Below are positions 27,343 through 38,900 of a stretch of DNA of 64,000 nucleotides, in pieces (position 1 is the first letter of the stretch; every line of letters begins with the position of its first letter). The notes below the pieces were generated by a model. The model was not told the DNA's origin. It was given only the letters and a program-made list of their open reading frames with translations, and ran no database searches. The DNA lies in the NCBI GenBank assembly GCA_902729315.2, contig LR746273.1, positions 935,001 to 999,000 of the forward strand. The letters are read 5' to 3'. Origin of the DNA: Spirodela intermedia. Taxonomy: Eukaryota; Streptophyta; Magnoliopsida; Alismatales; Araceae. The position numbers were made by a program, and so were the translations under genes.

Positions 27343-28253
27343 CTACCGGAGCCGGAGCTCGGAGATGCAGGAACGGAGAGCCTCCCGCACGTGAGAATTT
27401 TCAGCATCCACACGGAGGACGTCCTCGAACAGGCTCTTTGCCTGCCGCAGGAGCTTCACCTTCTCGCTGCTGCCGCGCGGCCGTAGCTGCGAGCGCCGCC
27501 GCAGCGCCACTCCCCACCGGAAGAGAGCTGCGAGGCCAAGCGTGTGGATCGATCAGATGGATTTCCATTCACCTTCATCAGAGACAAGCGACTGGAAGGG
27601 AGGGGTTGGAAGAGAGCCATCTCCTTCCGCGATCGTGATTGGAGGGTGGAAGCGTACCGTCTGAAGCATAATCACCGGTTCTGGACATCATTGCGTCGAA
27701 TTTTTCGATCGCCGCGAGATAAACCTTGTCTGCGTCAGTAGCAGCATCCTGGGATGGTAAGAAGAACGGGCAGCCAACAGATCATCAAACCAACCAGGAG
27801 TAGCAGCATCTAGCATGGCTTGTGCAGGTAATCTAGTCCATAAATCATACAGCAAAGAACTTCAGAAGCATTATACATTAATTGTAAGCTTTTATACTGT
27901 AAAAATTCCCAAGGGAAGCTCATGAACTAGATCAAAGCGGGCAATGCCTCGGCTCTGAGAACATGGTACAAACATTTCTACGTGATCTTCACAAACCCAT
28001 CGCAGAGATGCCCTCGAGCCCATTTTCCGCAGGTGGGGATGTGGAATAGAGATTTCCCAGCCTGAACTTGCTCCGCCACTCTCCTCAGAGCATGAAAGAA
28101 AATCAAAAAAAAATGCCAGAACATTTATACCACACCCAAACAGATATTTCCTTAAGAGTATGAAATAACAGAAGTCACGAGGTACCCTTGTCGATTGTAA
28201 AAATTTCCCACAATGTATATAAATGCCTATAAATATAGATTTAGAGAGAGAGA

Positions 28254-28286
<33 letters not shown>

Positions 28287-30943
28287 CATATTCATGATAT
28301 GGTTCCTAAGCGAAGAAGATCAAACCTCTGAAATTAGAGGTTTATGACTTCAGAAACTGAATAAATTTCCAAGAAAGCCATAATAAGGACACTAGTTACT
28401 GATGGGAAAGGACTAAAAAACCCAGTGAGAAAACGAAACCCCATGGCCTCGCCCAAATTTTGGGCCCACTCATCGCAATAAACAATGCAAACTGGCAGCA
28501 GCTGGCTGACAAGAAGGATCACCCCACAACGTACCCTTTGAGTTCTTCGAGAATATGAAGAACAGCAAATTCCAAGACCATTAAGTCCTCAGGGCTTCCG
28601 GGCGGATTATGAATAGCACTTGAGATTTGGTGGTGGTGGTGGTGGTGGTAATGGTGACATGGAGGGGATCTCTACTGAACTAAATAGCAGTCCATATCCG
28701 CTACATTGCAGGGTATAGCCCATGTGTGCTCGCTTAGAACATTGTTTCTTAAGGTATTTCCTGGGTGGGTATTGATGCAACAACATAATGAAAGAAGAAG
28801 ATTCATCCTGGTCACGATGGTCATCGTTGAAGGATCTTACCGGCCCAGCATCGGCGATTAATTCAGCTCGGAATGATAGAGCAAGCCCCCAATTGTAGAG
28901 AGCCCTGACATCATTCTCATCAATCGACAAGACCATCTTGTAGTTTCTTCCTGCATCGATGAGAAGCTCTTCACATTCTTCACACACATCAACAAGCGCA
29001 GACACCATTTTCTCCTTCTTTAGAAAACTCTGTTCATCTGACCGTGACTGATGGTGCTTCTTTCCAGTGAAGGAAGGACCGTTTCTCGATAACAGGGTCC
29101 TCAGATCGCGACTGATCTTCAACTTAAGCTCTCCATGAAGAAGACGAGTATTTCCAAGCTGGCCGAGAGCCAGTAGGCTCCCTGGTTTCATGGCCACAGC
29201 GGTGGATAGCAACCTAGCAGACTTGTACAGAAAAATTTCTGCAGTTTGCTCATCATTCTGTCCCTTCAAACACTCTCCAGCTTGTCTCAGAAGCCCTGCC
29301 CCACGCTTCACAACTCGATTGAATTCCTCTTCAGAGGATCCTGTCTTTCCCCCCGCTGATGGGGATGATGATGATGCTTTATTCTCAGCTCCCACATCAC
29401 ATTTAGACTGTTGATCATCTGCGACAGTTTGAAATTCTAATTTAACGGCATTTTCCCTGAAATCAACCATCTGGGTTTCTCTCCCGTCCACTACCTTTCC
29501 ATTAATCCTGGAATATGCTTCAGGCCTTTCTGACTTTAGTGAAGAGCCTGCTTCACGAGGGAATGAAGCCATCTCCTTTTCCGGTGCTCTTGAATTGAAG
29601 CCACTCTCCAGATACTCTTGCAAGCGATCCTGTCCGGTCCTGATTTCAGTTTTGCGACTGTTGTGCTGAAGAACCACCTTACGGTAGCTCTCCTGCATGC
29701 TCGTGAGATGTAAGTCTCCATTAAGAACACGAAGGCCTTCTTCAACCGAAAGCACGCCATGATTGCAGCTATCATCCCTTGAATGGAAAGACTGGTTTCC
29801 ATATTCAGTTGATGCTGCTCTTGAGATGGGGTTTTCAGGGTTGGTAGCTGATCCAACCCTCCTCGCTGTCTCCTCGGACATTCCTGTCGCGCTTCCCGAA
29901 GAAAATCTCTTTGATGTTTCATCCCCAACCTCAAATGGCTCTTCCAGCCAAGGATCACCCTTATGGCCTTCCTGGAGGTTTCTGGTCGCCCGTTTCTCAT
30001 CAGCTGCTGGAACACCAGTTTCCACCCCCTGATCCATCGAGTTCAACATATCTACAGCTTCACCTTTAAAACTGATATCCTTCGTTTTGGGGGGCGCCCT
30101 CCCGATTGTAACTTCTTTGAACATGGTTGCCAGGAATCGGAGAAGATCAGTGTCCACAGTAACCGGCTCCCTCTTCTTCTTGCTCGATTTAGGGCTGGGC
30201 TTCGCCGCCGGTTCCCCATCCTCGGTAACTGATCCAATGCAGACGCCATCGCCAGCAGAATCTTGAACGAATTTTTTCACGGGCGCGGTTGCGAGACTGA
30301 GAGAGTCGAGAACGTCAAGGTATCTTTCTATTTCACCTGATTCTGGGTGATTCTGGCCGACAAATCCCTGCAAACGTGTCTTCAGCTCTGATAGCTTAAC
30401 ACCAAAGTCCTCCAATAGCTCTTCAAAATCTTTCATAATCTCGTGGGATAGTTTACCACTCTCTTCGTTCCTTCGCTTATGGGACGGCGAATCTCCGCCG
30501 GCGCTCACTCTGGCAACTCCAACCAGCAATCCCCACAAGAAAACCGAACCAGTGGCAGCCAAAGCCCCCAAGTTCCAAACCCTAGACCTCGAAACGGCCA
30601 TAGCAGAGAGGAAGCCGAGAAAGAACAAGATCGCGCACTTCCCATCAGCGATCCCCATGGCGACGAGAACACCACGAAATGACTCGATCCCGACCGAGAT
30701 TTCTGCACCATCGTCGAGTACGGGATCGTCCCAGCCTCCGTACCTCGAGGAACCAGGATGGGAGCTCTCAGCGATTGAGCAGCACCTCGGAACTTTCCCG
30801 TTCATGACGCATCTCCGAATGCCTGAATGCAAGGATCCATCGCTTTTGGCGGATAGATAGCTGAGGCCGGAGCGGGGAGGAGGTAGGGGGAGAAGAGCAC
30901 GCGAGAGGTGCAGGAAATTCCTGGGGAGGAGAACTCCCCCCAT
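27343..30943 (-). CDS. Plastid-type TPR-like protein with N-terminal membrane segments
   Basis: Three exons: 28841-30943, 27658-27748 and 27343-27527, about 792 residues. Exon 1 runs to a strong donor (CCG|GTAAGAT). Exon 2 encodes DAATDADKVYLAAIEKFDAM, and exon 3 begins LFRWGVALRRRSQLR and ends SCISELRLR. These last two exons complete the TPR helices that start with ALYNWGLALSFRAELI at the end of exon 1. Residues 1-70 look like a transit peptide. Two hydrophobic stretches near 110-150 could span a membrane. The middle is charged and low complexity. I recognise it as a conserved plant TPR-like family of unknown function. Start chosen at 30943 (MGGVLLPRNFLHL); another in-frame ATG lies at 31006. 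Confidence 0.8.
27749..28840 (-). other. Intron 1 of the TPR gene with GA microsatellite
   Basis: This 1.1-kb intron contains a (GA)n tract at about 28240-28286. Its first 234 bases after the donor stay open in the exon 1 frame and end in a run of prolines, so an unspliced transcript would encode a longer unrelated tail. I see nothing else in it. Confidence 0.7.
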
Positions 30944-31595
30944 GGAAGGCCACCACCTCCCTCTTCTTCCCCGCCCCAGGGCGATAGAAAAACGATAGCC
31001 TCCCACGGGGATAAGTTAACGGATACTCCTAATTCACATGGTTTTAAAGGATTCCCTTATCCATTAACGGATACTTCTCTTTTTACAATCTTTAAATAAT
31101 ATAAATATTTTATAATGTAAATAATAGATATCTAATATCAATACAAATGAGGTGTTTACGCTTTTTAATTCTCATTTACGATAAATTTCAAGTTTACTAA
31201 ATTCAACAGCTCCAATATTAACTCTTCTCTCTCTCTCTCTCTCCTCTCTTTCTATCTACATATCTCTCTCTCTCTTTCCATCTATCTGCATCTCTCTCTC
31301 TCTCTCTTTCTATCTATCTGCATCTCTCTCTCTCTCTCTATCTATCTGCATCTCTCTCTCTCTCTCTCTATCTATCTGCATCTCTCTCTCTCTCTTTCTA
31401 TCTTCTACATATCTCTCTCTCTCTTTCTATCTATCTACATATCTCTCTCTCTCTTTCTCCATCTATCTATTCATCTCTCTCTCTCTTTCTACGTATCTAC
31501 GTATCTATCTCTCTCTTTCTATCTATCTATTCATCTCTCTCTCTCTCTCTCTTTCTACGTATCTATGTATCTATCTCTTTCTTTCTATCTATCCA

Positions 31596-31640
<45 letters not shown>

Positions 31641-32041
31641 GGGCAGATATGGCCCAGCCCATCGACGACAATAGTCCTAGTGCATGCAGATCTGGAGCAT
31701 GGGCCGGTCTGGTCCGGCCCGTTGACATCCCTTAGCCAATAAAATAATTCGGATACATAATGAAACAATCATGCAGATATTAATGTAAAATCTAATGTCT
31801 GCACATGAACAGTCTGAAAGGGAGCAGAACATCCGAGGAAATCCAGAGTCAAAAGGGGAAGATTATCAGATAAACTTTACCCAAATGAGGCATTCTCTAC
31901 AAGAATATAACCAAAAAAAGGGGAGAGAGAGATCGGGCACCGTCAAACTCCAGAAGACTGGAATCCACAGCACGAAAGGACCCGCGAAGAACACACCGAG
32001 TTTTATTACAGACTAAGAGGACACCCATGACTTGGAGTACC
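30944..32041. other. Spacer upstream of the TPR gene with a compound CT satellite
   Basis: AT-rich promoter-side DNA follows the TPR start. The compound simple-sequence block at 31207-31634 comes next. About 400 bp then precede the clathrin light chain stop and presumably include its 3' UTR. No gene is seen. Confidence 0.6.
31207..31634. repeat. Compound CT/CTAT satellite
   Basis: About 430 bp of nearly pure pyrimidine-rich repeat. (CT)n runs alternate with TATCTATCTGCAT-like or TATCTACATAT-like spacers, giving an irregular higher-order period of roughly 35-45 bp. The block ends in a pure (CT)n run before 31635. Confidence 0.95.
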
Positions 32042-33523
32042 TTAAGCAGAGACAGCTTGAAGGGGGGCAGCATCGGCGGCAGCAATCTGGCCTTCAGGCG
32101 CAGCAGGAGATGGCTCCTTGTGTGCAGCAGAGCCGTTGGCGGTGGGCTCCTTGCCAGAGCCCGCCGGCTTGCTTCCAGGGGCAGCAGGAGCTACGTCCTT
32201 GGCGGGAGCGGGCGGCACTGGGGGTTTCATGTGGGCCGGCAGTGAGTGCTTCAGCTTGATCAGTATCTGCCGCATCCTAGCGAGGTCTGTGGGTTTTCCT
32301 GGTTTTGGGCCCTGAACAACAACGATGGATGGCTTCTTCTCCTGGTCCTTCTTCCCTCTCTTCTTCTCGATGTTGGGTATCTCATGAGGGATAAGCTCTG
32401 CGATCGCTTTCCAATACTGTTTATCGGCGTTGGCATGGAATTTCTCCTGATTGACTAGAAACAGCTGGAAGATTGGGCGAGAAACAAAATCAATGCAAAT
32501 GAGTTAGATCATTCCTATGGTTTCATGAGGACTTTTGATGGTTATCGTTTCACCTTCTCCCTCTCTCTGTTCTGGGTTTTGTTTGTTTCGCAGTTTATTT
32601 GCCTCTTCTCATAGAAGGCCCTCTTGTATTCATCAGCTTCATCGAGAATCTGATCTCTCAGCTCCCTCTCCCTCTTCTCCTTTTCCTCAAGACGGATAGC
32701 ATTTTGCCTGGACAAAGTACAGAGAGAAGATAAGCTCTGTGCTCTACAAGCTCAAGGGAAAGTGTCATAAAATGCCACAAAACTTGCTAAAAAAAGGAAA
32801 GTATTGGCTACCGCAAATGCTACATCATTATCATCCCTCAAACCAACGACAAAAAAATAAAAATCTATTGGGCAGTGCAAACAATGCCGTCATCCATCAA
32901 ATGACAAAAAATTGAAGACCATATTGTTGCCTGCATCAGAAATCCATTTAGTAATTCTACATCTATTGTTGGTGTTCTTAAATAATGGCATCCTAAAAGA
33001 GCAAGAGAATGCCCTGCTTCTAAGAGATTTAACTTATCCCCGGGTTCAAAACAGGGATAGGTTATCTGGCTTTCTATCTCTGAAAAAATAGATGCATCCA
33101 CACTCAAAATATTGTAAATACTCCTGCCTTAAGATCAATCACACATGCAACAAGTTGATTCCACAGAAGGTTTTTTTCTTCATGTTAATGCGCTGGGATC
33201 AATGGTTGTTTGATAAGGTCTATAACACCTGGTACTAAACAAGCCCAAGAACATTTTGGGGCATGCAAAATTTTCGGCAGATATTTATTCTTATCCCAAC
33301 TGAGAAAATAATGGTGATCCAATTAGCAACTAATAGCCGTGCAAACATGAATGGTTAGATCAACCATTGTATTTTACATTGAAGGGAAAAGTAGGTCTAC
33401 TAGAGGGAAGACAATGGCTTCTTATTTGTTTGACGCCCAAGTGTAACCAATTAATTTCAACATTTTGTGATTTAGCATGTGTCTGCATGGTGAAGAACAT
33501 CAATTCCAGACACGCTAGTTCAG

Positions 33524-33559
<36 letters not shown>

Positions 33560-35169
33560 CTCTCATATGTGCGTGTGTCAAAGGACGCATGCTTTGTGTC
33601 CAGTTGTGATTGTATTAAATGCGCACAGGGAAGCATCTCTCTCGTTGTCCCACATAAATGTCGCTTAAAAAGGAGTTATCATGGTGCTCCCTTTGCAGAG
33701 AGGAGCATAAATAGTCAACATCACTTAATGCACATCCTTCTGCGCTTATTATGGGTGACAATAAATCTAGCTGGTTCTAGAATTTCTACAGATTGAAAGA
33801 GGCCGCTGGTCAGTCACACGACAGTGCATTCATACCAAATGTCAGAAATCAGTTCAAAATGGAGTGTTAGTTGGCTACTGTCAGGCCAAACAAATGACTC
33901 ACACAAGAAACTTATGAGAACTTAAAAAATAAGATTACATCTGGAAGACGTGCTTTCCTGTGATATCTCATAATAATGAAGCATTTCATTGTTTCATGAG
34001 CAAAATTAAAGAGGTTTTAGCCAGTGAAGAAAAATAAATACTTGCTTGCTTGCTTTCTAAAGCTGCTACTAGAGGTGTTTTGAAGAGTGTGACACAAGTT
34101 CGCTACATTCCTAAAATGTTATAAGATCATCAGGGAATCAGACCCGTTCATTTTAGTGTCTCCACAAGGGAGGAGAGAGAGAGCAAGAGGGAGTTCATTT
34201 CATCACTAATTTGACATCGGTGAATGGGTCAAAGTTAGGAATAAAACTCTTTTCTTAAACATGAGTTAGACGCTAGCTCAACTATGATTTAAGCAAAATA
34301 AATTGTTGTCGGCAGCAGGAGTAGAGATGTTTTGGCAGATACAATTTATGAATATGTAGATAAGTATACACGTCAGATTAAACTAGACCCATTGACATCA
34401 GCATTAAGTTGAATTGATTACAGGGATATACTAGAAAGTGGTTATTTCATACACTGGAATCGCAACTGACGCACAGAAAGAAACCACTGAGACAATATCC
34501 TCCAGGATGTCATCGGAAACAGAATAATATTGGAAGAGGACGAAAAAGGAGGAAACCAACGATAAGGAAGCGTCGACTCTCCGCATGTCAGGTAAACAGA
34601 TAAAACTCAAAACAATTCAATCATCCAAAAATCAGATCTAAAGGAACAGATTCCAAAATATGGTGATATACCCACCGGCGCCATTCTCTGAGAATAAATC
34701 CTTCATCAGACTGCATCTCGTTGGGAGGAGGAAGGATTGGACCATCGGACACGAAAACCCCTCCGTCATCCGCCTCCGCGAACAGCTTTCCATTTGTCTC
34801 CGGCATCGCGAATGGAGGGGGAACCGAGGAAAAGTCCGGATCCGGGTCAGATCGCAGGCCAAAGTTCTCAGGCGAAGGCGGGATGCTGTCCCCCGAGACA
34901 ACCGGGATGGGGATATCCTCGTCCAGCCCGAAACCGCCACTGCCGCGGCCATCATCAGAAGGGAAACCCAGGGGGGGCTCCTCGGGGTGAATTCCGCCGA
35001 TATAATCCTTACCATCTGCGTCGGCGGCGTAGCCGTTGTAGGACTCGTAGCGCTGGGAGGGAAGCCGTGGATCATAACCAAGGTAGCCATCGTCGTCGAA
35101 GGGCCGACTGGATCCCCTCGCCGCCGCCTCCTCCCCGTCGGCGCTGAAGGCGTCGAATGAGGAAGACAT
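32042..35169 (-). CDS. CLC: Clathrin light chain
   Basis: Three exons (34676-35169, 32554-32707, 32042-32464) encode about 356 residues. Clathrin light chains bind the heavy-chain hub and regulate coat assembly at the plasma membrane and trans-Golgi. Exon 1 carries the disordered acidic, Pro/Gly-rich N-terminus ([20 protein letters not shown]). The core starts with [19 protein letters not shown] and continues as a long charged heavy-chain-binding helix ([23 protein letters not shown]). Then comes the plant-conserved [20 protein letters not shown] and [24 protein letters not shown]. An Ala/Pro-rich tail follows. Both introns keep phase. The 5' leader has a CT/GA tract near 35201-35229, and the gene is divergent from the SUT gene. 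Confidence 0.93.
32708..34675 (-). other. Long intron 1 of the clathrin light chain gene
   Basis: A 2.0-kb AT-rich intron with a (CT)n tract at about 33528-33556. I see no embedded gene or clear mobile element. Confidence 0.65.
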
Positions 35170-35956
35170 CTCTCTCCCGCTCCCGATCTGCCTCGCCCCT
35201 GATCTCTCTCTCTCTCTCTCTCTCTCTCTAGAACTGCGATCAAAGGAGGTCTTCCGAGCGTCTGCTCCCCACCCTGGCGTTTCCGATCTGGAAGGAGCTT
35301 TATCACGTTCGATGCAAGAAGAAGACCGCTGAACGACGTACCGAGCCCCGTGGCCGTCCGATCGGTGCTCCTTTTAAGGGCATCGTGCGATGTAAAATTT
35401 AAATAATCGAAATAAACTAATTCATAACCACTTAGAATTTGTTTTTAATAGCCGAGTGGAGAGTTTCCGCGGATCGGCCGCTTTACCACCCCGCGAGTCC
35501 CGATTCCAAACATATGGTCGGTCCGAGTCTAACTCACACGTGCAAATTTTCGGAACTCCCCGCCACCGCCTCCCAGGCACGTGCGAGAGGCTCTACTTGT
35601 CACAGGTAAATTGCTGCGTCCCCTCTGCGACGGCACAACGGGATCTGATCATCATCATTTTCTTCCCCGTCATCTTGGTTCCCAACGAGACTGACGCGGT
35701 GGAGACAGAAGGACGGAGATGCTTCCACGGCCACCGGCGCACAGATCCATCGCCGTCCATAGCCCGCCAACTCCCAGTCGCGTAGCCATCCATCTCCGGA
35801 CGGTGCTGCCGTCGTCGTGCCGGCGGCCTGATCACGTTGATCCTGCTTGAAAAACCTAGCCGCCGGAACGGTGTAATTGCGAATCAGGGAGCATAGCCTT
35901 TGGAGGCCTGTGCTTCTTGATCACACAGTCCCATTTAGACGCGTCAGTGTGTAGTA
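35170..35956. other. Divergent promoter between CLC and SUT
   Basis: A 787-bp head-to-head spacer. A CT/GA leader for CLC lies at its left end. A GC-rich segment with an ACGTG core (CAGGCACGTGCGAG, about 35575) lies closer to the SUT side. Small open frames here are not supported. Confidence 0.5.
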
Positions 35957-38900
35957 ATGGACGGCGTCTCGAGCCGCGTGCCATACAGGCACCTGAGAGA
36001 GGCGGAATTGGAGATGGTCAGCGTCCAAGATCTGGATGCGAATGCCGAAACCGATATTGACTCTTCCAGGACGTCGAATGGTCTACCGGTATCATTACCT
36101 TCGTCCTCTTCTCATTCGTCCGCGCATTCTCGTCCGGGGACGGTACCTGAAGCGAGGTCCAGCGGCTTGAAGACGCTGATTCTTGGCTGTATGGTGGCCG
36201 CCGGGGTACAATTTGGTTGGGCTTTGCAACTTTCTCTACTGACACCTTATATCCAAGTTAGATCTCTCTCCAGATGTTCTTGGTTCCTCAATTTTTTTTC
36301 AATGACCGCACTAATTTTCCGGTGATGCTTTTAACGCATTTTATTCTTTTTTTATGATTTTTTTAGATATTCTTAACTTTTTCTCCTTTGGATGCAGACG
36401 CTTGGTATAGAGCATGCTTTCTCTTCATTCATTTGGCTCTGTGGGCCTATAACAGGTCTTATTGTGAGTATCTACACTCAGTCACGTGCAAAATTTTGAG
36501 TGTGGTTTTTACTTATTCAAAATATCAAATGATGTGCACTATATTTTTCCGAAATGATCATGACTCTGTACGTAGTAGGAAAAAGGATATGGACACATAA
36601 AATATAAAGGTATCTTAATAAGTGGTGGCTACTTTAGGGATACCGGGTTCCAGGGATTTCACATTCCATCATCTAGGGAACAGGTGAGGATATCTATTTC
36701 GTGATATCCGGGTAAAAGGATAAAGGAATCATTAGCTCCTCAAAAGTTCCTGATTTGATCGGGATAAACCAAATCTATGGATCTTGCCGCTCTGCCATTT
36801 TCCCTTTATAGTGATCCACATGACTTGAAGACCACGTTTCTAAGATTCACATGTCTGTAGCGCGTGCAGATATTTGTCCTTGTTTCAAATAATTTTTGTC
36901 TGTCTTTCTTAGTAAAAAAAGGGCAGACAAATGAGTAACCTCCTTGAAAGGATCATGGATGACGGGATTCTTAATTGATAATGTAGTGATGGGGATAAGT
37001 GTTTAATTGCACAAGTGAGATATATAAAATGTAGAGTGTAGGCTTCAATGTTTTGCCGAAAATATTTCACAGATTCTTGCTATTGAGATATTTTGAGCAT
37101 CATTTAGGATAATCCTAATTTTAGATACCTTCGGACCTGGTGCTGGTGTTTTGAAAAACAAAAGTGAAACATGACTGATATTTTTATTTTGCCGTGTGCC
37201 AAAAATGAATAAAAGGATTTAGAATAGACCTGACCTCAGTTATTAATTCATCTAGGTGTACTCGTGAAAACGATATTTTATGAAATGTTTCCTATTTCAG
37301 ACGCTCATAGTGCTATGTTTCTCTATAGTCTTGTTTAGTCAATTCATGTTGCTTTGTTTGCTGTGATGAAAAAAATCACGTAGAAGCCTCAAGTGGATTA
37401 AAATTGGAGGTATTGCGAAGAATTTCTCACAAGGGCAGATCATGAACATGTTGGAAGATAGGTGATGCTGAGGAAGCACAAAGTATTGCAGCCTTCATCC
37501 AGAATTGACTAGAAATGGGGATAGAAGAAGCGCATATCTCAAAAACATGATGATGTCTTTCCACAGAACTCTATTTTTTTCATAGATACGGATATGATTA
37601 TTTTTGGAAAATTCTGTGAGAGCCATGGAGAGAAAGGATACTTATGAACACATTCAAAGCGTCTGTTGATATGGTGCTGAGATGGGTGCCAACTAGTTAG
37701 TAAAGTCCCAATGACAATGAGAAATAATGTAGTCCTAATTTATCATCATAAGCCTAATACATCCATATGCATGTGAGAAGAAGAGATGAAAAATTAAAGG
37801 ATTTGGTTGTGTTATCTACTAATCTTCATTTTCTAACGTTAACATCCAATATAGAAAATAATGTTTGGATTGAATTCAAACGCGCTCAGGGGTTTATACC
37901 CTTGTCAATGATTTGAAATTATAGATATTCAACGGAATGATGTATTTATGCGGCCCAATGAAATTGATTGCTAGATTTGGTTTCTACCAACATTGTTTTG
38001 GGCATATGGAGGGATAATAGAAGGTTAATCAGAATTTTTTTTGTTGATAAGTATCATCAACAAAGAAATCGTGCAAGGTGATCAGTGGGTCCAACTGGAC
38101 AGAGATAGGAGATACTCTCCGTTCTACCCTCTTGGCAAGGACAAAGGAGATTGTAAACATCTTGTGCTAAACCCATCTTGCAGTAACTTAGCCTATCACA
38201 GATGAGTGAATAACTTTTATAAAGTATTTCTCCGTTTGGTGTTTGATTTGTTATTTCAGCTACACACTTTTTAGTTTCCTTTCAAAAAGCTCCACCCTAA
38301 AAAAATTGTGGTATGTGCTATACAATAGGCGATGGCTTGCTCTAAGTCATGGAGCATCTCCTAGAATTTTAAAACAACATGGACTCAGAAAAGCTGCTCG
38401 AGATACAGACAATTATCAGCCAAAAATTTAAAAAAATCTGAAAAAAGAAATTCATTAGGTGAAAATGCTCCAAAATCAACAACAAGAGTGGTATGATATA
38501 TATTGGAAGTTCTAATTTGTAAGGAAATACTGTAAAAGACTGAAGATATTTTGGGAAAGTCGTGTAGGGTTTCTCCCTATATAACGGATGTCAGAGGTGA
38601 ATGAATCTCGAGGCAGTTGCCGCCATTCTCCCCTCTGTCCTCCCCATGCCTATGTTCTCCAACAACATACATATGTGTGTGTGTGTGTATGCTTGTATAT
38701 ATAAGCAATAACATAGTTGTGAAATAAGGGAGGGCACGTTCAAGTGCAGGTGTACACAAAAATATGACATGGTGTGAGCCACTTGTAGCTTTCTAGTCCC
38801 AGCTGAGAGAAGTGGGTGTTACAGGATGCGTTGGGAAATGTCTGCAGAGCTTAGTGGGACCTGCATTTCTCCTATAGCAGGCAGTAAATGAGTCCCGAAG

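Noticed and set aside
28607-31006. Single-exon 799-residue TPR gene
   Set aside because: The frame runs through a strong donor at 28840. The following two exons restore the conserved TPR C-terminus, so the intronless model is an artefact.
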